NCBI RefSeq assembly: GCF_039555335.1
Contig: NC_092642.1
Location: 20,712,382 to 20,776,381, forward strand
Direction: 5' to 3'
DNA: 64,000 nt
From: Amphiura filiformis
Taxonomy: Eukaryota > Echinodermata > Ophiuroidea > Amphilepidida > Amphiuridae
This document shows, piece after piece, positions 10,203 to 20,477 of the stretch; the stretch's first letter is position 1; each line of letters opens with the position of its first letter. The translations under genes were made by a program, and so were the position numbers. Below the pieces are notes generated by a model. The model did no database searches. It saw nothing but the letters and a program-made list of their open reading frames with translations, and was not told where the DNA came from.

Positions 10203-11180
10203 TTACATCAACTTGCCTTCGAACTTCTGCTTGAACATGAGGTGCATGTCTATACGGCCGGGAACGAACTGGGGACTATCGGTATGAATTTCATGTTTGA
10301 TTCCTGAATAATTGCCAAGTGGCCCACCATCTACTTGGAAAATGTCAACATAATCTGATATCAACCCTGTAATTTCAGTCATTTCATTTTTTGACAAATG
10401 ATTTTCATTTAGTTTCACTTTAGACATAACTTCTTGCACTTGTGGATTAATAGTATCTTTAGACTCCATATTATTTTTCATTTGATCAATTTTGCTACTT
10501 TCTTTAGAAGACATATTTACACTATTGACCTTTTCACATGTTACTGATGAAAATGGAGTTACAAGTTTTGGAAGAACACGAGAAAATGTACCCAACTTGG
10601 TGCGGGGATACAAAGTAATTGGATCATCAGTAGCATTCATAACTAGTAAATGCGCACAATTGTCGATAACACTTGATGTAGTGTTTGCAACTAAAACACC
10701 AAGCGCTGTAATGCGTCTTCCACCTTGACAAAGGCCTATAGAATTTACTGGCAATTTATTGGAAAGTTTGGCGCGAACAATTGATTGAGTGTGCGGAGGA
10801 ATTTCTTGCTTTTCAAGAACACGAATTTGGCTCTTTTTGTTTAGAGTAAGCGTGTCTGTCGCACAATTTATCACAGCACCGTGTTTCCTTAAACATAGAT
10901 CCCAAAATAACAGTCTCAGAAAGATTGTGAGCAACATTCAAAGGTGTGACAAAAATACTACCATCTATTGACAATGGAAGGGTTACAAAACCAGCAATAT
11001 GCATATCACTACCATTTGCTGCTCGAGCTAGACTTATACGCGATTGTTCCATTTTGTAAGAACCCATAGGCAAATTTGCAATTAGCCAATCATAATCAAT
11101 TAAATTTATTGACGCACCAGTATCTACCAGACATTGAACTGATCTGTTTTGAATCGACGCTGAGATGGTATTCCACTCAG
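10203..11180 (-). pseudogene. Aspartic protease and linker of gypsy pol
   Basis: The protease active site LVDTGAS lies at about 11110-11130, followed by LIDYDWL and a strand-rich stretch (SLARAANG, GFVTLPLSI, VILGSMF) read in the frame that ends at 10813. A frame change gives the next open piece (10937-10203), which has GAVINCATDTLTL, LSNKLPVNSIGLCQGG and the pre-RT segment ending KHEIHTDSPQFVPGR. The frame is lost again at about 10260. Because the protease is split from both gag and RT, it is annotated as broken. Confidence 0.8.
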
Positions 11181-11365
11181 ATAATTTGATATCGATCTTG
11201 CGGTCATGCCTGGAAGATTTTGATTGTCTACGCGATCGTTCTGGACTTTGTGAAGGTGGGCGGACTGAGCGCGCATTATCACATCTTTGTTTTACTCTTG
11301 ATTTACGTTCATGTTGAGAAGAATTTCTATCTTCCCCACTTGCATGTTTCCCAACATATTTCCCT

Positions 11366-12262
11366 TCAAACTTGGCAAATGGGGATGTAGTTTAACGGTT
11401 TACCGTCTATGCCTTTTCGTGCATAGTAATTCCTCCATTTGTGACCTGTATAGCCACAACGGAAGCATACAATTGACCTAGTAGGCCTAGAATTTCTACT
11501 GGAATTTGGAGTGGTATTTACATTTTGCTCTACATTTTCCAATCTTGAAGAAATATTTGCCACCAAACCAGTAATTTTGTCTAAGGCCGAAGTTGTAGGA
11601 TCAGAGGAGACAGGCGACTGTTTAGCTTTGTCATGATGTGAAATAAGAGACTCATTTGCAGGCTCATTTGCTGAAAGCTCTACTGAAATGGCAAGTCTCG
11701 CTGCTTCAAGGGCAGCCGTGAATGATTCGGGCTGTTTCGAGAATACAAAAGCCCGCACTTTTGGCAATAAATTTCGAATGAAAATTGACATAAGCTCAGC
11801 GTCTGTCTTCTTTGCCTGCCTACCCCACAACATAATATCAGAGGCATAGTCATCAATAGATTCGGACACCTGTTGACGACGGGTTAACAATTGCGACTCA
11901 ATGCCCCATAACCATGATTGACCTTCAAAGTGATCTTTGAGTAACTTGTGTATTTTATCAACAGTGTTTTTTTCATTTTCCTCAATTCTTTCCAAATAAA
12001 CGCTAGCGTGACCATCAATGACTGCATTTAAAGCCAAGAGGGATTTGGGATCGGTATAATCTCTCAACTGCGCATAATTATTGAATTTGCGAATAAAAGT
12101 ATCAAGATCATCCTTTGGGCCCCCTGAATATTTGAGACCAAAACCACGCATGTCATATTTGAAAGACATGTCTGAATAATCCACAATACTATCGGTCTCA
12201 CTGTCACTATCTGAATTACTATGATCACTTTGAGACTCCTCTTTTACATCATTATCACTCAT
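11366..12262 (-). CDS. Gag-like protein of the gypsy element
   Basis: This 298-residue frame opens MSDNDVKEESQSDHSNSDSD, an acidic, Ser-rich N-terminus. A retrotransposon gag core follows (about residues 45-190: LDTFIRKFNNYAQLRDY, ALNAVIDGHASVYLERI, SIDDYASDIMLWGRQA, FIRNLLPKVRAFV). It forms the particle and packages RNA. Near the end a zinc knuckle reads CFRCGYTGHKWRNY (from residue 266): CX2CX4HX4 is present, but the final Cys is Tyr, so metal and RNA binding may be impaired. The frame closes 19 residues later, before the protease. The start is chosen as the first Met after the 5' leader, 832 bp from the LTR. Confidence 0.88.
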   Translation of the reverse strand: MSDNDVKEESQSDHSNSDSDSETDSIVDYSDMSFKYDMRGFGLKYSGGPKDDLDTFIRKFNNYAQLRDYTDPKSLLALNAVIDGHASVYLERIEENEKNTVDKIHKLLKDHFEGQSWLWGIESQLLTRRQQVSESIDDYASDIMLWGRQAKKTDAELMSIFIRNLLPKVRAFVFSKQPESFTAALEAARLAISVELSANEPANESLISHHDKAKQSPVSSDPTTSALDKITGLVANISSRLENVEQNVNTTPNSSRNSRPTRSIVCFRCGYTGHKWRNYYARKGIDGKPLNYIPICQV

Positions 12263-13094
12263 GTTAACAAATACACACGATCATCATATCATATAACCAG
12301 AGAACATGATAAAATAATACACGGTGATCATCGGATCACATACGATATAACATTGTTTATAATATATTACTCACAACATACGCAGTAAATAGTGATGACA
12401 GTTTGGATATGATCAATGAAAATAAACTAAGTCCAGCCGCGTAACGATTTGAAAATTAAAATCAAAATTTTCTAAGTCCAGACGGTGAAGAATGAAACAA
12501 ATATTTCACTACGAAAAATTGTCAAAGTCCAAACAGTGAAGGATTACAAAATAAATGACTGCAAAAATATTCTAAGTTAATAGGACGATGAACCAATGTT
12601 TCATTCAACAGACAATCAGTCAAGCGCTCAGAAAAAAGTACCACGCGGCCTATTCAATTTTAAAGAATTACTGCATGTATCTCAAATCAATGATAATAAT
12701 ATAACAAAGGTAAATCAAGGTGTGTCAATCAATAGGATTGAGTCCAAACAGAACATCATCAATAATTTCACATGAGGTGGCTGAGATTATGCATAATGAG
12801 ATCAAGCTGACAGAAACTGACAAAGAACGTATCTTTATACTTTACCAAACAAAGAACTTATAGGGCATTGCCCCAAACACTATATACGCTTCTGAAATTG
12901 AAAAGGCCTAAATGTCTGCTTGATCACAATGCATGTACAACAATATTTTTGCTAGCTCGCCAATACATAATAAAATAAATATAAATTCTAGTTTGCCATA
13001 AACGATAAATAAGACAAAAACAACGGACTTACATGTTTTACGTGCAATACACGGCCTCCCTGCCAGCCAAGCTGTCCATTCTTGTGACGACAAA
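12263..13094 (-). other. 5' leader of the gypsy element
   Basis: This is non-coding sequence between the 5' LTR and gag. Degenerate repeats of about 58 bp with the phrase CTAAGTCCAGACGGTGAAGA occur at about 12425-12560. A TGG that could begin a primer-binding site lies some 13 bases inside the LTR edge, but I could not match a tRNA. Confidence 0.6.
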
Positions 13095-13729
13095 TGACAC
13101 GATGTAACTCACAATACCCTTGTGTGTATAATGTGTGCGAATGTATGCGAGAAATGAACAAAATTGCAAACGGGACTCCAAATAACAAAAATGATTGACC
13201 GAAAGGATTCTTCCACCATGTATTATGAATTTAAATTGGGGAATTAGTCATGGGAAGGAAGAGCGAGGTACCAGATTTGGAGTCCCAAGGGATGCGGGAA
13301 TGAACGGAAACGGGAATGACAATCTCTAAATGAACAAGGTGAAACAGAAATTACGTATCATAGAATTTATTATGAATTTACGTTAAACTGATCAAAATAC
13401 AAAGTGTATGAATTAATATAAAACCTTACCAGAGTTACATCACATAAGTAGTATAATTTAATATGAATCACGTGCAAGACATGATGACATTAGAATCGTC
13501 ATCATGTTACCAGTCTAACTATTCATCGTGAACCAAAGTTGAGTAGATGTGCATCAGTCGCAAGGCTAGCAAGGAGTGACGAATTTATTAACGGAGAAAC
13601 AAATCATTGGTTCACTCAGTGCAATTGATGCACGGAATCGGATATAAAACGTTCACTTGATGAATGGTTATTCATGGCTTTCTGCCCTATGATCAATAAT
13701 CAATTATTGACTGAATTATCGTCACAACA
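13095..13729 (-). repeat. 5' LTR of the gypsy element (635 bp)
   Basis: It is a direct copy of 4625-5268 with the same orientation and ends (TGTTGTGACG... ...CGTGTCA on the minus strand). It lacks the six bases that form TAGGCCTA in the other LTR. Confidence 0.93.
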
Positions 13730-13965
13730 ATAAGCAAACCAACGTATTTCAAAGAAAGAAATTCAGAAATTAAATTGATATTCAACATAATGATAGTCTA
13801 TACTAAATTTATATATAGTCTATAAATGTGTATTGTGATTTGAGATGAATTCCTCCAAATGATGGTTGTAGGTTTATCGATGACACAGTACTCATCAGTT
13901 TAATTGTTCAGTTTATAAGGCTACTACATATTCCACATTTTCTTGCATTAGTGAGGCTCTGTGGT

Positions 13966-14660
13966 TCACTTTTCTTTTCTAACAAACCAGAAGACGTGTG
14001 TTGCATTTGGACTTTTCGCATCATCATGCATATTACTGACTCTGAAACCTATATTAAGTATTTCAACTTTCAGTGCAATCAGAGGAAGATGGTATTCACT
14101 GTAAGGGTTAATTGTGAGTTCCTGTTGTTGACCGCTGTTAATGATATTTCCCGGCCTATTCGCGAAGGCTGAGAAGCGCGAACTTAACTGACTTAATGCA
14201 TCGCTGGGTACGTATATTTGCACCCGACTTTGGGTTGAGCTGCCTTTTATCTGAGACTATTATACCTAGGTATAATAGTCTCAGCTTTTATCAACGTAAC
14301 CTGAAGAGCAAGATGCTGGACATTTTCGGTGTCATCCAGAATTCCAGGCTGGTTTCGATATCTTTTTGATTTCACTGATTGGGTCAATTCATTGATCTGA
14401 TAAAAATCGGCCTCCTTTTCCAGGATTTCAAAATCCTGAAAGTGATCTGGAACCATCAGGCAACCACGTCGTAAGAATTCAAGCACATATCCGAATGTCT
14501 GGCCATTAGCATCGATCCAATAGTTACCGTGTTCATCTTTTGTTGTTGGTAAGCGCCCACTGAACATAGTGCCGAGCATAGAGTTTGGATATTTGGTCAA
14601 TGTTGACCGTGATGTAGTGTAAATGACACCTCCTACGTTAAGCTTAACGATTTCAGCCAT
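13966..14660 (-). pseudogene. KCTD-type BTB/T1 domain gene, broken mid-frame
   Basis: KCTD proteins use a T1-type BTB domain to oligomerise and often recruit cullin-3. The first open piece (14660-14247, 137 residues) has the whole T1 domain: VKLNVGGVIYTTSRSTLTKY, GTMFSGRLPT, GNYWIDANGQTFGYVLEFLR, EKEADFYQI. It stops at TAA inside a 34-bp perfect palindrome (14251-14284). A second piece (14223-13966) in another frame carries the C-terminal half, including FRVSNMHDD and ATHVFWFVRK, which resembles the end of KCTD6/KCTD21 (HNWTFCRLARK). Together the length is close to the roughly 237 residues of KCTD6, and the gene has no intron, as in those relatives. The break makes it a probable pseudogene or retrocopy. 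A sequencing or assembly artefact at the palindrome is the alternative. Confidence 0.8.
14251..14284. repeat. Perfect 34-bp palindrome inside the KCTD frame
   Basis: CTGAGACTATTATACCTAGG is followed by the exact mirror complement TATAATAGTCTCAG. It includes the point where the KCTD reading frame is lost. Confidence 0.95.
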
Positions 14661-15109
14661 TATATTCTGCTGGATATTAATGTGGTTACATAAGATTAGA
14701 ACCCGGAAGTTTCTACACTGAAGAAGTCGTTAACAAATGTTCAATTTCTGTTGCAGGTACTATACTAGCAAATGATTCAACGATAGAAATTATATAGCGA
14801 ATCAGTTGAGTCGTGAAACCGGACGTGAAACATATTGCAGCATACATCTGGACAGCATGCTTGGCTTCCTAACATCATGCAATATCAACGAGGGGTATGA
14901 CCCCGGAAGTATTTCCTTCAATACCAATATTAGTCATGCAAAATCAACACAAAACTTCTGTTGTCGTCACACACCAATTTTGGTATTTCTATTTGCTATG
15001 ACAACTTGATCGTTTTTTGACATTATTTTCTGTTTTGTTCATACACTATCTAATAGAAAGTTAGAAACAACAACAAACTTAAACCAATTAATAAGTACAA
15101 AAAAAAACA
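14661..15109. other. No recognisable gene
   Basis: This is AT-rich sequence upstream of the KCTD copy. The 67-residue frame at 14806 has no family features. Confidence 0.5.
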
Positions 15110-15620
15110 CACAAAAAATTACGCCTAATAACCGTATAATAAATTTACTTTGTAATACACGTTGTTGAACTGGTAATAAAATAAAATAGTATTTATTCAA
15201 ATAATTATTGCCTCAAATATTGAAGAGTTGCTGTCGTGTGGATATGACCATTCATATACGTGTTTGATGCAATCAAAAGTTTTGAAATATGAAATAGAGC
15301 GTTAAACCATATCGGAAATTCTGTGCTATCTTCGGTAGATAGCGTTTTCATTATTTACATCAAAAGCATACATAGATTATATATCTATTATTATGTACAC
15401 CTCTTGTTTTGTGTTCGCCATTCAAAAACACAAAATCTGGACTATGTTTCTTCAAAAATGATTTAATATTAATGTTTTACTTGAATCTTATTAAACGACT
15501 AAGTTAAGTTTCCTCTTGCAAAAACTCGAGAACGTTTTAATCTGACAAAACTAGTGCTGCATATTTCTGGAGTCATGCGCACATCTGATCATTAATGGCG
15601 TACGCCTATAAAGTGAAAAA
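15110..15620. repeat. Locus duplication, spacer copy 1 (partner 16797-17640)
   Basis: Shared landmarks in the same order are ACGCCTAAT.ACCGTATAATAAATT, ACACGTTGTTGAAC, GTCGTGTGGATAT, TAGATAGCGTTTTCATTATT, CACCTCTTGTTTTGTGTTCG, TGATTTAATATTAATGTTTT, TTCTGGAG and TATAAAGTG. In the second copy this spacer lies downstream of a homeobox gene, so the two spacers imply a tandem array of homeobox units. This copy keeps the uninterrupted TTAA (15302-15305) where the partner carries a MITE. Confidence 0.85.
15607..15612 (+). promoter_or_regulatory. Possible TATA box upstream of homeobox copy 2
   Basis: TATAAA lies about 375 bp upstream of the ATG, conserved as TATAAAGTG in the duplicated spacer (about 17615). 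That is far from the ATG, so a 5' UTR or leader intron would be needed. Confidence 0.25.
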
Positions 15621-15985
15621 TAACTTCTGAAGTGTCAAGTAGAGAGGGAGCTGAGAGACAGAAAAAAAAAAGAATCACTGAATTTCCGGCGCAATATTTT
15701 GAAGCTAATAAGAGAGTGCGTGTAGAGGCGGTATTAACGTGTGATCATCCCGGAAGTCATCATTAAATTCTACTCATCAAAATTAGTATAGGTGTGACGG
15801 TACTTTTAAAACTTACTGATTATTTGCCCTAATATCTTTTGTTTTAGTATATCAAGGGTATAGTGCCGAATCTCTCGCAATATAAGAAGCAAGGATAGCA
15901 ATAAAGATCTATCACTTAAAGTTGTGAGTTCATTCTGTTTACACATTTTCGTACCTAATATCTTAATTTGCCTGACTTGAATATA

Positions 15986-16639
15986 ATGTCGAAAGCAGTG
16001 CCAAAATCAAATCGTCGTCGCAGTCGTATTAACTATACTTCTCATCAGCTAGAAAGTATGGAAGCCATATTTGCTGCTAACCAGTATCCTGATTTAGGTC
16101 AAGAGAAACGCTTGCTGATGCTATTGGTTTAACAGAATCCAGAATTCAGGTAAATATAGGTCTCCTTTTTTCTATTTTTGCTATTTTAATTCATAAAAAC
16201 ACGCGTTCTAAAATTAAAATTGATTTATTTTGTTCAACATGATTTAATGTTATGTGTTTTTTTTTTTTATTTCACATGGTTCCAGAATCGACGCGCTCGA
16301 CACAAGCACAGCCAAAAAGTGAAGAAGAGCGATGGATCCAGGTTCAATCGAAGATCTCCATCGTATGAAGAATTCTCGCCGTCCAGTTCTACGTCATCGT
16401 CTCGTCCATCGTCTGTGGAGCTACCTTCACCTGACACCTTCCCATGGTCATCGTGTTCTGAATCACCGTCTTCGTCTCATCTGAAGATACCGACTGTTCC
16501 TTCACCGCCTTCAAGTCGTTGCAGAGAAGCTTGTTGTTCTCCACCAGCCATCATTTTGTCTCCTCCTTTATTCAGGTTTGCCAACCTGTCAACTTTTAGT
16601 TTCGAAGACAATTTGTGGCCTATTTCTGATGAACTTTAA
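15986..16639 (+). pseudogene. PRD-class homeobox copy 2, splice acceptor lost
   Basis: Exon 1 (15986-16149) opens MSKAVPKSNRRRSRINYTSH, the homeodomain N-arm and helix 1, then QLESMEAIFAANQYP, and ends at TESRIQ with donor CAG|GTAAAT. Exon 2 (about 16277-16639) has WFQNRRARHKHSQKVKKS and a Ser/Pro-rich tail ending FSFEDNLWPISDEL, an eh1-like possible Groucho-binding patch. The 46/47 intron is the PRD-class signature. Two lesions are visible. One base is missing after CGCTTG, shifting helix 2 (shared with copy 1). Four bases are missing at the acceptor, so CACAG|GTATGG of copy 1 is CACATGG here, deleting the AG and the Val codon. It is best treated as a pseudogene, although both lesions are small. 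Pmar1/phb transcriptional repressors, tandemly duplicated in echinoderms, are my closest named match. Confidence 0.75.
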
Positions 16640-16796
16640 TATTGAATTATTTTGTTACATTTTGCTTTAAAAAAACCATTTAGGCCAAATATCTGTATAC
16701 ATAAATTTGCTTTGTAATAAAAACATGGTGTTAAATTTGCACTAAAATGGAAAACTTGATTATTTGATTATTTAATTGTATTTGTAAAAAAAACCA
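16640..16796 (+). other. 3' flank of homeobox copy 2
   Basis: It parallels 3971-4140. AATAAA-like signals occur in GTAATAAAAACATG. Probable former 3' UTR. Confidence 0.55.
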
Positions 16797-17640
16797 TGTA
16801 CGCCTAATTACTGTATAATAAATTTACTTTGTAATACACGTTGTTGAACTAGTAATAAAATGAAATAGTAACTGTTCAATATTTAAGGCAATACTTATTT
16901 TAAAATAACTATTGCCTTAAATATTGAACAGTTGATGTCGTGTGGATATATGGCCATTAAAGGAGTATTCCGTGATCCTAGCATCCTCTATTTATGTCAT
17001 TTTCATTAGATATCCACGAAAAAACCTATTCCCAAAATTTCAGTTGATTCCGATTTTGCGTTCGCGAGTTATGCATGATTATGTGTATTACACTGCTCCA
17101 TAGACAATGCGTTGTAATTTCGTTCTGGTGCACCAGAACGAAATTCAAATTTCACGATATCTTTGCTAAGCGAATTAATCTGCAAGAAATATTTTGTACA
17201 TAAACATTATGTAGCCAGAGGTTTCCAGTGATATAAAAATCTCAACTTTTTTGAGAAAAGCGGGGGATGAGGCTGTGGATCACGAAATGCCCTTTTAAAC
17301 CATATGGGAAATTCGGTGCTATCTTCCGTAGATAGCGTTTTCATTATTTACATCAAAAGCATACACAGATTATAGATCTATTTATGTACACCTCTTGTTT
17401 TGTGTTCGCCCATAAACCCATTCTAAAAACACAAAATTTGGACCATGTTTCTTGAAAAATGATTTAATATTAATGTTTTACTTGAAACTTATCAAACGAC
17501 TGAGTTAAGTTTGCTCTTGCAAAACCTCGTGAATGTTTTTATTTAATCTGACAAAACTGAGAACCACATAAGTCGCTTTTATTCTGGAGATGACTGAGCC
17601 TACTTTGCCTGTATAAAGTGTAAGAAACAGGGAACCAGTG
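16797..17640. repeat. Locus duplication, spacer copy 2 (with MITE insertion)
   Basis: It is collinear with 15110-15620, with one 334-bp insertion at 16961-17294. The similarity ends shortly after the TATAAAGTG landmark, where another homeobox unit would be expected but is absent. Confidence 0.85.
16961..17294. mobile_element. TTAA-bounded MITE (piggyBac-like target)
   Basis: The ends AGGAGTATTCCGTGATCC and, inverted, AAGGGCATTTCGTGATCC match at 13 of 18 positions. TTAA lies on both sides (16957-16960 and 17295-17298), and the paralogous spacer at 15302-15305 has a single TTAA. There is no coding capacity. Confidence 0.88.
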
Positions 17641-17965
17641 TATACATGGTATGTGAAGTACCAATTTCAAGTTGGCCTAGTATCGATTTACATAATATAC
17701 AACACAATATCAATACTATTTTCAAAGACATGACTAGTCATCATTTTCCTGTGCTCGTATCAGTAAACTGAATTCAATAAAACTACCAGATAGGTTGTCA
17801 TCTCGAGCGAGGAGCCACAGTATGTAGGCCCAATATCCTACAAAATAACATGGTAAGTCAAATGTTATTATTGACAAAAAGAAGTTACAAATCAAGGAAT
17901 TTGTATGCCTAAACGTTTGTTTTCATCAAATTAGCCATTTAAAAGGCCCCGGAAGATGTTTGATA

Positions 17966-18017
17966 TGGTGGTGGTGGTGGTGGTGGTGGTGGGGTGGTGG
18001 GGTGGGGGGGGGGGGGG
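17966..18017. repeat. G-rich (TGG)n microsatellite
   Basis: About eight TGG/GTG units run into a long G run. The G-rich strand could form a quadruplex. Confidence 0.9.
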
Positions 18018-18049
18018 CATCAATATGAATTGTTCTACGAGGCGCGAAA

Positions 18050-18571
18050 CGCTGAGTGGTGTATCTGCACACCGACACCGCCTGGCTAATAATTATTTGG
18101 TGCAGAAGGGACACTAAAATGAATACACGGGATCGATACACGTGAATTGCTATGCACGATTTTGATATCAGACGAAAATCTTCTGATACCGGGTTAGAAA
18201 ATGATGAATATCTCCCGTCATGATTTTTTTCTCAAGAAACCAGATTTGGTCTCATAAACTTGGAAATACGTGTTGAACAGATATGATAGTCGCTAGAATG
18301 CGCTTTGAAAATTGGCCGTGCGCTTTGAACTCAAAATTTGACCATTTTATATTGCGTTGGTCCTGTTATGGACTACAGCGTGCAGCGTGTAGTACAGCTG
18401 CACTCACTGTAGGCAGTATAAAAGTCGATGACCATTGACCTCAATGGGGTATACAAGCTTAATCACGCACAACCAAGATCGATTACCCGGCTATTGTGAG
18501 TAGCCTTAGTTATGTCCCTCGACTAATTATTAGTTTAAAAGAGCTTTAAAGGTTTGAACCAAATGGCTAAT
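18050..18571. repeat. Repeat block B, left part (paralogue of 2617-3190)
   Basis: It is collinear with block A until AAATGGCTAAT, where the 1.9-kb composite element begins. It resumes at 20478 with CTAATCGTGGCTGTGGATT. Confidence 0.8.
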
Positions 18572-20477
18572 GGCAGCACACCACTAAATCCTTCCGCATT
18601 TGGTGTAACCCTTGATAGTCCCGGTAAACATAGGTCGGTAGTGCAAACAAGTGGGTGTCCCTTGGGAGCAAGATGAGTAGCCATGATTGTTTATTATAAT
18701 TAAATTAAAAGATATGCAATTGGTAAATGTTCAGAATATCACAAAATGATGCATCTTGATCTGGTCAAAAGTTTGGCTCCCAAAACTAATCCGCGTACGG
18801 ACATGGTAAGGAGGCATTCGTGCAAGCTGAAAATAAGGGTGGCGCTGTTCAGGTCCCCGTAGCTTAAAAGTTAGTCTCAACTTGTGTCAAAAACCCATTT
18901 TAAATTAAATTTTAATCTTTATTTAAGACATTGGTGCTACCAAAATATGAAAAATGGTTTTACATGGGGTAGAAAAACAAACTTACTTTCATGTATATTT
19001 ACACGTATTTCAATGGGAGTTTATTTAGTGGTGTGCGCCCTTCGAAGACTCATTTTTTTAGGCTATGGGCATGATTGATACCTGATTTTAAGTGCCAAAA
19101 AGTTGAGATTTTTGCCTGAAACTTTTCTACTTGCAAAGAAAACATGTCTATTTTCTGTTACCGTGTACAAATACGCGATTTCATTCTTAAACGCACACGA
19201 AATTGTCTTCAAAACACAAGTTCCCATGGAATTGACAATTTAAGACCGTGCTATAGAAATGAGCTATTTTGGCCTTAACATCACAGGAGTGGTCACTTTT
19301 GATTATCCCGGCGCAGAAAAAGTGAAACATCTTTGAAATTATTTTGATGCAAAATGTAATTATAAGAACAAAACTCGTATATTAACGTTTTTAAAATAAT
19401 CACTGACCATTTAATTGGGTCGCAATAGACTTTGAAAGTCAATGCATGCTTTTTTCGTAATACACGGCCCAAAATGCCGGTATTTTTAAAATATTCTCAA
19501 ATATTCAATTCCCAAGAGAGAAATATATCAAACAATTTGAATGATGGGTTTTCTTAATTTTAGATCTTGCCACAATAATACATACAACTTGGAAAATGAA
19601 CATTTTAAAGTGCCAAAATGACGTTCCAGCTACCCATACCCCCAAACTTTAGAACATAGGCCTTTGGCATATCCGTATATACTGCATGATAAAGAGCAGA
19701 GGGCGGAATGCTCACATACTCTTTGTCCACCATGTCATATTTATGATTGTGAATATTTTGAAAGAAATCAATCACTTTTCTGATATCAATGGGAATATAA
19801 ATACAGTTTAACATGGCCTACTATGTTGCTGTGACCCTAGAATTCTCAAAAGGGCATAAAGTAGCACATTTTTCACTAGGTGCGAACTTGTTTGAAGCGC
19901 TGTTTTATAACTTTGGAGCGACTAGCAATAAAAAGAAATGACACTTTTTTAAGATGTTTAACACTGATTCCAAAAATAAGGAAAAACAAAAATATTTTGT
20001 TCTTAGAAGGCAGCACACCACTAAATCCTTCCGCATTTGGTGTAACCCTTGATAGTCCCGGTAAACATAGGTCGGTAGTGCAAACAAGTGGGTGTCCCTT
20101 GGGAGCAAGATGAGTAGCCATGATTGTTTATTATAATTAAATTAAAAGATATGCAATTGGTAAATGTTCAGAATATCACAAAATGATGCATCTTGATCTG
20201 GTCAAAAGTTTGGCTCCCAAAACTAATCCGCGTACGGACATGGTAAGGAGGCATTCGTGCAAGCTGAAAATAAGGGTGGCGCTGTTCAGGTCCCCGTAGC
20301 TTAAAAGTTAGTCTCAACTTGTGTCAAAAAACCCATTTTAAATTAAATTTTAATCTTTATTTAAGACATTGGTGCTACCAAAATATGAAAAATGGTTTTA
20401 CATGGGGTAGAAAAACAAACTTACTTTCATGTATATTTACACGTATTTCAATGGGAGTTTATTTAGTGGTGTGCGCC
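18572..20477. mobile_element. Composite element: two near-identical inverted-ended repeats around 969 bp
   Basis: The direct repeats 18572-19039 and 20009-20477 (468 and 469 bp) differ by a single A in one homopolymer. Each repeat has inverted ends (GGCAGCACACCACTAAAT and, inverted, GGCGCACACCACTAAAT). CTAAT flanks the whole (18567-18571 and 20478-20482), and block A shows the unfilled site. The inner 969 bp (19040-20008) has no convincing gene. The layout resembles either a short non-autonomous LTR element, though with GG...CC rather than TG...CA ends, or two MITEs that moved together. No primer-binding site or polypurine tract is clear. Confidence 0.85.

Larger units (their letters stand above)
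4625..13729 (-). mobile_element. Ty3/gypsy LTR retrotransposon of chromovirus type
   Basis: This 9.1-kb element is on the minus strand. Its 5' LTR is 13095-13729 and its 3' LTR is 4625-5268. The order gag, protease, RT, RNase H, integrase, chromodomain is that of Ty3/gypsy chromoviruses. The LTRs differ by about two substitutions and three small indels, so insertion was recent. Still, the pol reading is broken by frameshifts near 10200, 10150, 9557 and 8768 and by an in-frame stop at 9121-9123, so this copy cannot make an intact polyprotein. It inserted into the uncharacterised pseudogene. I could not define a clean target duplication or a convincing primer-binding site. Confidence 0.95.

Noticed and set aside
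13730-13965. Continuation of the uncharacterised relic right of the gypsy element
   Set aside because: A few codons could fit (ISKPTYFKERN), but the match is too weak to annotate as a separate feature.
18884-19078. Identical-looking frames at 18884 and 20319 as a duplicated small gene
   Set aside because: They are the same non-coding direct repeat of the composite element, and the frame is not kept in the diverged copy at 22499.
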